From: Micromonospora globbae
GTDB lineage: Bacteria; Actinomycetota; Actinomycetes; Mycobacteriales; Micromonosporaceae
Direction: 5' to 3'
Assembly (NCBI RefSeq): GCF_003610785.1
Contig: NZ_RAQQ01000017.1
Location: 109,446-173,445 of the forward strand
Length of the DNA stretch: 64,000 bases
Below, in pieces: positions 1-7,761 of this stretch; positions within the stretch are counted from its first letter, which is position 1; the number at the start of each line of letters is the position of its first letter. Under the pieces are notes generated by a model that was given only the letters and a program-made list of their open reading frames with translations, did no database searches and was not told where the DNA came from. The translations under genes and the position numbers were made by a program.

Positions 1-381
1 CCACGCCAGCGCGTACGCGGCCAGCGCCGCGAAGGCGAGCGGGAACAGCACCGACGGGATCGTGATCGCCAGCGAGTTGATGAAGTAGCTGGCGAGCTGT
101 CCCGACGAGGCGGACCGCCCGAACAGCACCTCCTGGTAGTTCTCCAGGGTGAACTGGGGGTTGGTGAAGAACGTCCACCAGCCCGTCGTCTTGATCTCGT
201 CCTCGGGGCGGAACGACGAGACGAACAGCCCGAACGTCGGGACCGTCCACACCACCGCGATGACGATCGACACGAGCGAGGCGACGGGGCTGTTCAGCCG
301 CCTGCGTACCCGCCCGACCCGGGTCGGGGTGGCACCGGTGCGCTGCGTTCCGGTGGGGACCGTGGGGGTTGTCGTGGTCAT
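1..381 (-). CDS. Carbohydrate ABC transporter permease, MalG/AglG type (3' end outside window)
   Basis: Inner-membrane permease of a CUT1-family sugar importer, paired with the permease encoded at 383-1429. About 126 N-terminal residues are visible: a Thr/Pro-rich cytoplasmic start, a basic stretch (VGRVRRRLN), then a first transmembrane helix ending in WTVPTFGLFVSSFRPE, which is typical of the second permease of these systems. The ATG at 379-381 lies one base after the stop of the upstream permease gene (TGAGATG), so the two are translationally coupled. The gene runs off the left edge of the window and the EAA loop is not visible. Family assignment is firm; the substrate is inferred from the binding protein. 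Confidence 0.88.
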   Translation of the reverse strand, partial: MTTTTPTVPTGTQRTGATPTRVGRVRRRLNSPVASLVSIVIAVVWTVPTFGLFVSSFRPEDEIKTTGWWTFFTNPQFTLENYQEVLFGRSASSGQLASYFINSLAITIPSVLFPLAFAALAAYALAW

Positions 382-382
382 C

Positions 383-1429
383 TCAGCCCTCCCGCTGCTG
401 GCGCAGGTTGCGGATCTGGTAGATCACGATCGGGATCACCAGGATGAAGAGGACGACGGCCAGCGCGGAGCCCTGGCCGTTCTCGCCGTACCGGAACGCC
501 TGGTTGTACATCTCGTTGGCGATCACGCTGGTGTCGTAGTTGCCGTTGGTCGAGGTGCGGACGATGTCGAACACCTTGAGCGTGGCGATGGTGATGGTCA
601 CCACGACGACGATCAGCGCCGGCCGGATGCTCGGGAGGGTGATCCGCCAGAACATCTGCCACGAGGTGACCCCGTCGAGCCGGGCGGCCTCGACGATGTC
701 CGCGGGGATGGCCTTGATCGCGGCGGAGAGCACCACCATGGCGAAGCCGGCCTGGATCCAGACCATGATGACGATGAGCAGCAGGGTGTTCAGCGGTGAC
801 TCGAGGAGCCACTGCTTCGGCTCCCCGCCGAGGCTCACCACGATCTGGTTCAGCAGGCCGATCTGCTCCTGCTCGTCACCCCGGTAGGCGTAGACGAACT
901 TCCAGATGATGCTGGCGCCGACGAACGAGATCGCCATCGGCATGAAGATCAGTGACTTGGCGACGGCCTCGAACCGGGCCCGGTCCACCATCACGGCGTA
1001 GAGCAGGCCGATGGTGGTGGCCACGAGCGGGACCAGGAGCACCCAGACCAGGGTGTTGACCAGCACCCGGACGATGGAGCCGTCGGAGAACATCCAGCCG
1101 TAGTTCTGCAACCCCACCCACTGGTCGCTGTCCTTGTCCATGAACGACAGCAGCGTCGTGCGGATCGCGGGGACGACCAGCCCGACGACGAGCAGCAGCA
1201 GCGTCGGCAGCAGGAAGAACAGAGCGAGGAAGCCCTCCCGCTGCCGGCGCCGGGGGAGCGGGGCCCCGCTGGCGGAGGCGGCGACGAGCTGCGCCTCCCG
1301 GCGGCGGGCGAACCAGGCCGGCACCACGTCGAGAAGCAGGAGCAGGCCACCCACCACCGCGACGAAAGCGATCAGCCCGTACATCAGCATGAGGAACTTC
1401 GGCTGTTCCTCCGCGAAGTCGAACTCCAT
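383..1429 (-). CDS. Carbohydrate ABC transporter permease, MalF/AglF type
   Basis: First permease of the sugar importer, 348 residues. An N-terminal membrane helix (about residues 15-40) and a basic linker precede the permease core of about six helices. The cytoplasmic EAA loop that contacts the ATPase is visible as EAARLDGVTSWQMFWRITLP, about residues 246-265. The extra N-terminal helix resembles AglF/ThuF permeases. It follows the binding-protein gene with a 69-bp gap containing a hairpin and is coupled to the second permease. No ATPase gene is visible in the window; a shared MsiK-type ATPase would be usual in actinomycetes (inference). Confidence 0.92.
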   Translation of the reverse strand: MEFDFAEEQPKFLMLMYGLIAFVAVVGGLLLLLDVVPAWFARRREAQLVAASASGAPLPRRRQREGFLALFFLLPTLLLLVVGLVVPAIRTTLLSFMDKDSDQWVGLQNYGWMFSDGSIVRVLVNTLVWVLLVPLVATTIGLLYAVMVDRARFEAVAKSLIFMPMAISFVGASIIWKFVYAYRGDEQEQIGLLNQIVVSLGGEPKQWLLESPLNTLLLIVIMVWIQAGFAMVVLSAAIKAIPADIVEAARLDGVTSWQMFWRITLPSIRPALIVVVVTITIATLKVFDIVRTSTNGNYDTSVIANEMYNQAFRYGENGQGSALAVVLFILVIPIVIYQIRNLRQQREG

Positions 1430-1452
1430 CGACCCTCCCAGGTCCTCATGGC

Positions 1453-1491
1453 CGGTGGGCCGGCCCGCGCGTCACGCGGACCGGCCCACCG
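1453..1491 (-). terminator. Hairpin between binding-protein and permease genes
   Basis: An 11-bp perfect inverted repeat (1453-1463 with 1481-1491, arm CGGTGGGCCGG) sits just after the stop of the substrate-binding-protein gene. No T-run follows. In ABC importer operons such stems commonly stabilise the upstream message or reduce read-through, so that binding protein exceeds permease. The function here is inferred. Confidence 0.55.
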
Positions 1492-1498
1492 TCTCAGA

Positions 1499-2845
1499 TC
1501 ACTTCCAGCTGCTCTCGATGCCCTGGAGCACGGACGCGGTGTCCTTGCCGTTCACCCAGTCGACCATGCCCTTCCAGAACGTCCCCGCGCCGACCGCGGC
1601 CGGCATCAGGTCGGAGCCGTCGAAGCGGAAGACCGTGCTCTGGTCCTGGAGGATCTGGACCGAGAGCTTGTCGATCGGGTTGGCGACGTTGGCCAGGTCG
1701 AGCTGCTTGTTCGCCGACACCCAGTCGCCGATCTTGGCGCGGCTGTTGGCGTACTCGCCGGAGGCCAGGTAGGTCTGGACGGCCTGCACCTCGGGCCGGT
1801 CGTTGAAGGCCGCCACGAACTCGCCGCCGCCGAGCACCGGCTTGCCCTTGGCCGGGTCGATGGCCGGGAAGTAGAAGGCGAAGACGTCGCCGTCCTCACC
1901 CACCTTGGTGCCCTCGGGCCACTGGTTCGCGTAGAAGGACGCCTGGCGGTGCAGGGCGCACTTGCCGGTGGTGATCGGCACGCCGGCCTCCTGGAAGGAG
2001 GTGGTGGCGAGGCTCTTCACGCCGCCGAAGCCGCCGTTGACGTACTTCTCGTTCTTGAGGATGGAGCCGGCGCGGTCGAGCGCCTCGGCGACCTTCGGGT
2101 CGTTGAACGGGATGCCGTGCGTGGTCCACTGGTCGTAGACCTCGGGGCCCGCCGTCCGCAGCAAGACGTCCTCGATCCAGTCGGTGGCCGGCCAGCCGGT
2201 GGCGTCACCGGACTCGATGCCGGCGCACCACGGCTTGATGCCGCTCGCCGCGATCGTGTCGCTGAGCTTGATCAGGTCGTCCCAGGTGGTCGGGACGGTC
2301 CAGCCCTTCTCCTTGAACATCTTCGGCGAGTACCAGACGAAGGACTTGACGTTCGACCCGAGCGGGGCGCCGTAGAGCGTGCCGTTCACGGTGCTGTACT
2401 TCAGCCAGTCCGGCGAGTAGTTCTGCTCGGCCATCGCCTTGGTGTCGGCGCCGACCGGCTTCAGCTTGCCCGCGTCGGCGAACCGCTTGAGCAGACCCGG
2501 CTGGGGGATGAAGGCCAGGTCGGGCGCGTTGCCGCCGTCCACCCGGACGGGGAGCTGGGCCTCGAACTCGCCGCTGCCCTCGTGGTCGATGTCGATCCCG
2601 GTGCACTCCTCGAACTGCTCCCAGGACTGGTCGAGGCGGTCGGCCTCGATGTCCCGGATCGACGAGTAGATGCTGACCTTCTTGCCGTCGTGGCCCTTGT
2701 ACTTGTCGTATGCGGCGCACTCCGCGGAGTCCGCGTTGCTGCTGCTTCCCTTGTCGTTGCCGGTGCCGCAGGCGGCGGCGCTGAGCGCCAGCCCGAGTAC
2801 GCCGGCGATCACGAAGGCCTGGCGTGGTCTGGCAAAGACCGCCAT
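1499..2845 (-). CDS. Carbohydrate ABC transporter substrate-binding lipoprotein (AglE-like)
   Basis: Extracellular sugar-binding lipoprotein, 448 residues. The ATG at 2843-2845 is chosen because AAAGGAGG lies 5 nt upstream and the product then starts with a lipoprotein signal: basic n-region, hydrophobic stretch and Cys26 in LSAAACGT. The mature part is a family 1 solute-binding protein: KVSIYSS near the start, YGAPLGSNVKSFVWY in the hinge region, and a Trp-rich ligand face (WPATDWIEDVLL). Overall it resembles alpha-glucoside-binding AglE, but the substrate is inference. It is the first gene of the importer operon and is preceded by a LacI-type operator. Confidence 0.9.
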   Translation of the reverse strand: MAVFARPRQAFVIAGVLGLALSAAACGTGNDKGSSSNADSAECAAYDKYKGHDGKKVSIYSSIRDIEADRLDQSWEQFEECTGIDIDHEGSGEFEAQLPVRVDGGNAPDLAFIPQPGLLKRFADAGKLKPVGADTKAMAEQNYSPDWLKYSTVNGTLYGAPLGSNVKSFVWYSPKMFKEKGWTVPTTWDDLIKLSDTIAASGIKPWCAGIESGDATGWPATDWIEDVLLRTAGPEVYDQWTTHGIPFNDPKVAEALDRAGSILKNEKYVNGGFGGVKSLATTSFQEAGVPITTGKCALHRQASFYANQWPEGTKVGEDGDVFAFYFPAIDPAKGKPVLGGGEFVAAFNDRPEVQAVQTYLASGEYANSRAKIGDWVSANKQLDLANVANPIDKLSVQILQDQSTVFRFDGSDLMPAAVGAGTFWKGMVDWVNGKDTASVLQGIESSWK

Positions 2846-2910
2846 GCCGTCCTCCTTTCTTGCCGGCGCGGTCGTCCAGACCCGGCGCCGGTCCGATGGG
2901 CGTCCCCACA

Positions 2911-2924
2911 TGTAAGCGCTTGCA
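2911..2924 (-). promoter_or_regulatory. LacI-family operator upstream of the sugar importer
   Basis: TGTAAGCGCTTGCA is a near-perfect 14-bp palindrome with the central CGCTT/AAGCG core of LacI/GalR-family operators (consensus TGnAARCGCTTnCA). It lies 66 bp upstream of the binding-protein start, where a repressor responsive to the imported sugar would act. No LacI-family gene is in the window, so the cognate repressor is unknown. Confidence 0.72.
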
Positions 2925-3090
2925 TCGGACCGGGTCCACCCCCTGTCAGACACGACCGAGTAACAATCCGGAAACCCGCCGGCCGCCCGTGGGCACGCTC
3001 CCGCGGCAGATCCCTCCCTCTTTCGATGTCTGGCGATATCTGTCACCCTGGACGCATCCGATCGAAGGTTTTCAACATAGGAGGCGCTGG

Positions 3091-3867
3091 ATGCGTAGAC
3101 GGTGGTTCAGCCTGATGGTGGCCGGTCTGCTGATCGGAGGCACCCTGGTGCCCGCGACACCGGCCATGGCCGCCCCCACCTTCAAGGTCCCCTTCCCCTG
3201 CGGCCAGGTCTGGTCCGGCCAGACCCGCACCAACCACAGCCCGGCCAACGCCATCGACTTCAACCGGACCGACGACCTCGGCGACCCGGTGGTGGCCAGC
3301 GCCCCGGGCACCGTCGACCGGGTGACCGACCTCGGCGGCACGAGCTACGGCAAGTACGTCCGCATCAGCCACGCCGGCGGCTACCACACGTACTACGCCC
3401 ACCTGAACGGCTTCAACGTCTCGGTGGGTCAGAGCGTCGGCTACGGGAAGGTGATCGGCTGGGTCGGCAGCACCGGCGGGTCGACCGGGCCCCACCTGCA
3501 CTACGAGCAGCGCCTCAACGGCAACGACATCCAGGTGCGCTTCAACGGCACGCTGGCGCTCTACTGGGGCACGAAGAACTACACGAGCGACAACGGCTGC
3601 TCCTCCGGCGGCACCGCCACCGGCACGGTGAACACCAGCGGCACCCCGCTGACCGTGCGCTCGGGCCCGGGCACCGGCTACACGGCCGTCGGCACGGTGG
3701 CCGACGGCACCCAGGTGACCATCCAGTGCCAGACCAGCGGCACGAGCGTCACGGGCACCTACGGCACCAGCTCGATCTGGGACCGCATCGGCGCCGGCCG
3801 CTTCATCGCCGACGCGTACGTCTACACCGGCTACGACGGGTACATCCCGAACCTGCCGCGCTGCTGA
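3091..3867 (+). CDS. Secreted M23 family peptidase with C-terminal SH3-like domain
   Basis: Exported LytM/lysostaphin-type zinc endopeptidase of 258 residues, expected to cut peptidoglycan cross-links. A signal peptide (MRRRWFSL, hydrophobic core, AMA cleavage near residue 27) is followed by an M23 domain with metal ligands His49 and Asp56 (NHSPANAIDF) and the HLH motif at 135-137 (GPHLHYE). Residues of about 178-220 (TPLTVRSGPGTGY) form an SH3b-like wall-binding domain. The ATG at 3091 has GGAGG 8 nt upstream. It is transcribed divergently from the sugar importer. The spacing between His49 and Asp56 is wider than the usual HxxxD but occurs in the actinobacterial branch. Confidence 0.92.
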   Translation: MRRRWFSLMVAGLLIGGTLVPATPAMAAPTFKVPFPCGQVWSGQTRTNHSPANAIDFNRTDDLGDPVVASAPGTVDRVTDLGGTSYGKYVRISHAGGYHTYYAHLNGFNVSVGQSVGYGKVIGWVGSTGGSTGPHLHYEQRLNGNDIQVRFNGTLALYWGTKNYTSDNGCSSGGTATGTVNTSGTPLTVRSGPGTGYTAVGTVADGTQVTIQCQTSGTSVTGTYGTSSIWDRIGAGRFIADAYVYTGYDGYIPNLPRC

Positions 3868-3929
3868 CGACGACCGGCGGGGCCCCGTCGTGGGACCCCG
3901 CCGGCCGGAGCGTGTCGCCCGGGGTGGTG

Positions 3930-4001
3930 GAACGCCGCCGTCAGCGCCGGGCGGTCGTGGAGACCGAACGCCGCCGTCAGCGCCGGGCGGTCGTGGAGAC
4001 C
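3930..4001. repeat. 36-bp perfect tandem duplication
   Basis: Two identical head-to-tail 36-bp units (3930-3965 and 3966-4001, beginning GAACGCCGCCGTCAGCG) lie in the spacer between the M23 peptidase and the convergent GPGG gene. No convincing gene spans them. Perfect identity suggests a recent slippage duplication. Confidence 0.9.
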
Positions 4002-4128
4002 CCGCCGGCGCGGGCGGTCGCGGTCCCGGACAGCACGAAGCCGGGGTCGTCGCGACCGGATGCCCCTGTCGGGAGGACGGAGCCCGGCCGCGGCGACCCC
4101 GGCGGGTCAGAGGTGCGTCCGTACGGCG

Positions 4129-4272
4129 TCAATTGAAGACGCTGACGCCGCCGGGGCCCACGAGCAGCCCCACGATGATGAGGACGATGCCCCACAGGAT
4201 CTGCCGGCGGAACAGCGCCAGGATGCCGGCAACCACCAGTACGACCGCGAGAATCCAGAGAATCAGCTCCAT
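4129..4272 (-). CDS. GPGG-motif small membrane protein
   Basis: A 47-residue protein: MELILWILAVVLVVAGILAL, then FRRQ and a second hydrophobic stretch ending LLVGPGGVSVFN. Two short membrane segments separated by FRR, with a terminal GPGG motif, match the actinobacterial GPGG small membrane protein family, whose function is unknown. It lies 5 bp downstream of the metallophosphoesterase gene on the same strand and is probably co-transcribed. The upstream ribosome-binding site is weak. Confidence 0.8.
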   Translation of the reverse strand: MELILWILAVVLVVAGILALFRRQILWGIVLIIVGLLVGPGGVSVFN

Positions 4273-4277
4273 GCGGT

Positions 4278-5036
4278 TCAGGTACCCGACACGCTCATCC
4301 GGGAAACCTCGCCCTGGTCGAGATGATCACCCAGGTGGAACACGCTGTACGCCTGCTTGATGACCGGGTGCGCGACGTTGCGGACCCGTACCCCGCCCGG
4401 CGTCGTACCGCGCTCGCTACCGGCGTGCGCGTGCCCGTGCAGGGCGAGCGCCGTCGGCGCCGAGTCGATCGCCTGGCCGAGCTGGTACGCGCCGAGGAAC
4501 GGGTAGATCTCCAACGGCTCGCCGGCCAGGGTGTCCGGGACCGGCGCGTAGTGGGTGAGCGCCACCAGCACGTCGCAGTCCAGGCTCCGCAGGGCCCTCG
4601 ACAGGCGGTCGGCGCTGTCGGTCGTGGTGCGGACGAACGCCTTCATCTCCGGCTCGCCGAAGTCGCTCGCGCAGCGTCCGGCGAAGCCGCCGCCGAACCC
4701 CTTCACGCCGGCGACGCCGAGCCGCCCGCCGGCGCAGTCGAGCACCACGCCGTTGCCCTCCAGCACGGTGATGCCGGCGTCCTCGAGCACCTTGACCACC
4801 TGCGGCACCTCGTCGCACTGGTGGTCGTGGTTGCCGAGCACGGTCACCACCGGCACGCCCAGCCCGCCGAACTCCTGCGCCACGCAGCGGGCCTCCGCCT
4901 CCGTTCCGTGCCGGGTGAGGTCGCCGGCGAGCAGCAGGACGTCCGCGCAGTCGGGAAGCTCCTCCAGGGCCGGCCGGAACCGGCCGACCACGTCCTCGTC
5001 CAGGTGCACGTCACCGACGGCAGCGATCCGGATCAC
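4278..5036 (-). CDS. Calcineurin-like metallophosphoesterase
   Basis: Binuclear-metal phosphoesterase, 252 residues. All motifs are present in order: GDVHLDE (residues 8-14), AGDLTRHG (about 37), GNHDHQ (about 68), a central ALTHYAP (about 160) and GHAHAG (about 199). It therefore should hydrolyse a phosphomono- or diester; the substrate cannot be deduced. It sits in a minus-strand cluster with a BON protein upstream (13-bp gap) and the GPGG protein downstream. Confidence 0.9.
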   Translation of the reverse strand: MIRIAAVGDVHLDEDVVGRFRPALEELPDCADVLLLAGDLTRHGTEAEARCVAQEFGGLGVPVVTVLGNHDHQCDEVPQVVKVLEDAGITVLEGNGVVLDCAGGRLGVAGVKGFGGGFAGRCASDFGEPEMKAFVRTTTDSADRLSRALRSLDCDVLVALTHYAPVPDTLAGEPLEIYPFLGAYQLGQAIDSAPTALALHGHAHAGSERGTTPGGVRVRNVAHPVIKQAYSVFHLGDHLDQGEVSRMSVSGT

Positions 5037-5049
5037 GATGAGAACCTCC

Positions 5050-5325
5050 TCAGGGCAGTTGCTCGATCTGCGTCGGCGCCTCGGTGCGGATCACCCCGAT
5101 CTCGGCGGTGACCGGCACGCCCGGGAACCGTTCCGCGACCCGGCGGAGGATCTCCTCCCGGCGGTGCGCGCTCTCCACCTCGCCGTAGAGCACGAGGCCC
5201 GTCTCCCGGCGGACGACGGTGATGCCCTGTTCGGCGACGGACGGGTCCTCGGCGAGCAGCCGGTGGATCTCCGCCTCGACGTACTCGTCCGGTGGTCCGA
5301 TGCCGGTTTCTCGGTGCTGGCTCAC
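5050..5325 (-). CDS. BON-domain protein
   Basis: Soluble 91-residue protein with a BON-like alpha/beta fold: YVEAEIHRLLAEDP, then the strand GITVVRRETGLVLYGEVESAHRREEILRRV, and PVTAEIGVI. BON domains bind phospholipid or other ligands. No signal peptide is present. Its start overlaps the end of the nucleotidyltransferase gene by 4 bp, which indicates coupling. Confidence 0.75.
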   Translation of the reverse strand: MSQHRETGIGPPDEYVEAEIHRLLAEDPSVAEQGITVVRRETGLVLYGEVESAHRREEILRRVAERFPGVPVTAEIGVIRTEAPTQIEQLP

Positions 5326-5906
5326 GATGTCCCCTTCCCTGCCGGGGTGCCGGAGTACGGCACGACCTCGAGCCGGTCCAGCAGCACCAGGAACGCCTCG
5401 GCGTACGGCGAGTGCTGCGTCTCCTTCCGTACCCGTTCCCAGTCGATCTGCTCCCGCAGGGAGCGGGCGAGGGGCAGGCCCCGGGCGAAGTCGCAGTAGT
5501 GCTGCGAGAAGCTGAGCAACTTGTGCACCATGAGCTGGGTCGCGGAGAGGACCGGCATGTGGATCGCGTCGACCGGGCGTACCACGGTGTCGGCGAACGT
5601 CTCCTCGGTCACCGGCGTCTCGATCGGCCGGTGGATGAGATCCACCATGCGCCCGTCGTCGAAGACCTTGACCAGCCAGTCCTCCGGTGGCCGCTCGGCC
5701 GTGAAGCCCTCCGCCACCAGCGCCTCCAGCGCCCGGTCGACGTCCGACTCCCGGATGAGGAAGTCGACGTCGTGCTCACTGGAATGGCCGCCGTGCGCGT
5801 ACACCGCGAAGCTGCCGCCGAGCGCGAAGGGGATCTCGGACTGCTTGAGCACGGCGGCGACCTTCTTGAGGGTGTGCAGAAGACTCTCGTCCCCGCGCTC
5901 GGCCAT
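5322..5906 (-). CDS. Nucleotidyltransferase-fold protein (MNT/AbiEii-like)
   Basis: 194 residues. The N-terminal half carries the minimal nucleotidyltransferase signature GGSFAVYAHGG...EHDVDFLI (about residues 30-52), i.e. GG/S followed by DxD-type acidic residues. The helical C-terminal half (LMVHKLLSFSQHY) is typical of DUF6036/AbiEii-like enzymes. The substrate is unknown. It starts the minus cluster that continues through the BON, phosphoesterase and GPGG genes. No partner antitoxin is seen, so a toxin role is not supported. Confidence 0.78.
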   Translation of the reverse strand: MAERGDESLLHTLKKVAAVLKQSEIPFALGGSFAVYAHGGHSSEHDVDFLIRESDVDRALEALVAEGFTAERPPEDWLVKVFDDGRMVDLIHRPIETPVTEETFADTVVRPVDAIHMPVLSATQLMVHKLLSFSQHYCDFARGLPLARSLREQIDWERVRKETQHSPYAEAFLVLLDRLEVVPYSGTPAGKGTS

Positions 5907-6049
5907 CTGGTTCTCCCGTCGGTCGTAACAGGCGGATGATTCCGACTTCCGTACCCGGCGTTCCGGTCGGCCACACCTGCGGCGGTGGCGGGTGGGCGCG
6001 AAACGGGCGTAACAGGTACATAACGGCGCGGCCGAGAGCGCGGGTCCGA

Positions 6050-6062
6050 TAGCCTGGGCAAG
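6050..6062 (+). promoter_or_regulatory. Leaderless -10 element of the thymidylate-kinase-like gene
   Basis: TAGCCT (6050-6055) ends 7 nt before the GTG start at 6063 and no Shine-Dalgarno sequence intervenes. This is the geometry of a leaderless actinobacterial promoter. Confidence 0.55.
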
Positions 6063-6788
6063 GTGGCCAGATCACTACGGGCGCGACGCCGCCGGGGCCG
6101 GTTGCGTACGGTCGCCCTGATCGGCATCGACGGCTCCGGCAAGACCACCCAGGCGCACCGCCTCGCCGACGCGCTCACCGCGGCCGGACGCCGCGCCACC
6201 TACCACCGCAACGCGGGCGGGCGGCGCTGGCTCGGCCGGATCGCCCAACGGTTCGGACGGCCGGACGCGCAGCGGTTGGTGGGGCGGAACGGGCTGCTCG
6301 CCGTGGAGTCGGTGCTGCGCTGGCTCGCCATCGCCCTGGCCCTGGTGAGTTGCCTCGTCACCGGCCGGACGGCGGTGATGGACCGGTACGCCGTCTGCCA
6401 GTACGCCAGCATCCGCGCCCACGGCGGCCACCGCTGGGAACGGCTCGCCCGGGCCACCTACCGGGTCTTCCCGCAGCCGCAGGTGACCTTCCTGCTCTCG
6501 GTCGATCCCGCCGAGGCGTACCGGCGGATCGAGCGGCGCGGCACCGACCACGAGACGATGGGCTGGCTCACGGCCGCGGACACCGCGTACCGGACGCTGC
6601 CGGAGTACCCGACCTTCGTCGTGGTGGACGCCGGCCGGCCCGCCGACGAGGTGTCCCGCCAGATCCGGCACCACCTCGCCGACTGGTTCCCGCAGACCGC
6701 TTCCGCTCCCGAGGACCCGGAGCCCGAGGACCCCGAGCCGGAGGAGCCGGAGCCGCGGCGCGACGCGACGGCTCAGGCCCGGCCGTAG
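6063..6788 (+). CDS. Thymidylate-kinase-like P-loop protein
   Basis: 241-residue dTMP-kinase-superfamily protein. The Walker A loop GIDGSGKT is at residues 21-28. AVMDRY (about 103-108) matches the DRY motif near the nucleoside site. RRIERRGTDHE (about 155) resembles the lid region. The C-terminus is an unusual acidic tail of EDPEPE repeats. The basic N-terminus (MARSLRARRRRGRLRT) is longer than in housekeeping Tmk and a hydrophobic segment (LAIALALVSCLV) is present, so this is probably a paralogue with another substrate. The 3' end overlaps the convergent SDR gene by 16 bp. Confidence 0.78.
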   Translation: MARSLRARRRRGRLRTVALIGIDGSGKTTQAHRLADALTAAGRRATYHRNAGGRRWLGRIAQRFGRPDAQRLVGRNGLLAVESVLRWLAIALALVSCLVTGRTAVMDRYAVCQYASIRAHGGHRWERLARATYRVFPQPQVTFLLSVDPAEAYRRIERRGTDHETMGWLTAADTAYRTLPEYPTFVVVDAGRPADEVSRQIRHHLADWFPQTASAPEDPEPEDPEPEEPEPRRDATAQARP

Positions 6789-7465
6789 ACCGGCACCGCC
6801 GCCCCGCTCGTCGGCGCGGACTCGTCGGAGGCCAGGAAGCGGATCACCGACGCGATCTCGGCCGGCGCCACCCAGCGCGAGTGGTCGGCGTCCGGCTGGG
6901 CGGCCCGGTTGGCGGGCGTGTCGATGACGCTCGGCAGCACGGTGTTGCAGCGGACGCCGGAGCGGCGGTACTCGACCGCCACCGCGTTCGCGAAGGCGAG
7001 CACGGCGGCCTTCGCGGTGGCGTAGCCGGCCGCGCCGGCGAACGGCGAGACCGCGGCCCGGGCCGCGACGCAGACGACGGCCCCGCCGCCCGCCGCCAGG
7101 AGGTGCGGCAGCGCCGCGCGCGTGACGAGGTGGGTGGGCCGCAGGTTCACCGTGAACATCCGCTCGAACTCCTCGACCGGCGTCTCGTGCACGAGCCCGC
7201 CGCTCGCGTACCCGCCGGCCAGGTTCACCACGGCGCGCAGCGGCGCCGCCGGGTCGTCCGCGGCGGCCCGCACCGCGCGCTCGGCGCCCTCCGGATCGGT
7301 GAGGTCCGCGACCAGCCGGTGCACCCCGTCGGCCGCCGGCCGCGTCCCGGGCCGGCTCGACCGCTCCGGTACGACCACCCGCCATCCCGCCTCGACGAAG
7401 GCGGCCGTCACCGCCCCGCCGAGCCCGCCCGCGCCACCGGTGACCAGCACACTGCGTCCCGCCAT
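6773..7465 (-). CDS. SDR family NAD(P)-dependent oxidoreductase
   Basis: Classical short-chain dehydrogenase of 230 residues. The dinucleotide-binding motif GGAGGLGG is at about residues 10-17, NLAGG at about 86, and the catalytic Tyr/Lys in GYATAKAAV at about 153. The proton-relay Ser position reads VCVAARAAVS, which is atypical. The ATG at 7463-7465 is chosen because the fold starts there (MAGRSVLVTGG). The substrate is unknown. It is convergent with the kinase-like gene. Confidence 0.85.
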   Translation of the reverse strand: MAGRSVLVTGGAGGLGGAVTAAFVEAGWRVVVPERSSRPGTRPAADGVHRLVADLTDPEGAERAVRAAADDPAAPLRAVVNLAGGYASGGLVHETPVEEFERMFTVNLRPTHLVTRAALPHLLAAGGGAVVCVAARAAVSPFAGAAGYATAKAAVLAFANAVAVEYRRSGVRCNTVLPSVIDTPANRAAQPDADHSRWVAPAEIASVIRFLASDESAPTSGAAVPVYGRA

Positions 7466-7726
7466 GCGGCCCACGCTAGCGCCGCCCCCGACGGGGCGTG
7501 ACGCGGGTACGCCGGTGGACGCGCCGGGTCGTCGGATCCCGGTCCACCGGACCGGACGCCGCCCGACGCCGTACGGTTGGACCGGACCGGATGGCCGCGG
7601 CCCCGACCGCCGTGGGGGACAGCGGAGCCGACCCGGCGGCTGACGCGACGGCGTCGCCCGGATGGCACGCTGTTTCGGACGGAGGATTCCGGTCGGCGGT
7701 ACTTTCGCCAACACGCGCAGTCATGG

Positions 7727-7761
7727 TTGACGCTCACGCCTCATGAAAGTAAGTTTCATCC
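7727..7761 (+). promoter_or_regulatory. Leaderless murR promoter with overlapping operator
   Basis: TTGACG (7727-7732) and TAAGTT (7750-7755) are separated by 17 bp, and the GTG start follows the -10 by 6 nt, so the transcript should begin at the start codon. An inverted repeat ATGAAA-N5-TTTCAT (7743-7759) covers the -10. A protein bound there would block RNA polymerase, and autoregulation by the RpiR-family product is the simplest reading. The rest of 7466-7742 holds no gene. Confidence 0.7.

Noticed and set aside
5322..5906. AbiEii-type toxin
   Set aside because: Only the nucleotidyltransferase fold is supported. No adjacent antitoxin gene is present.
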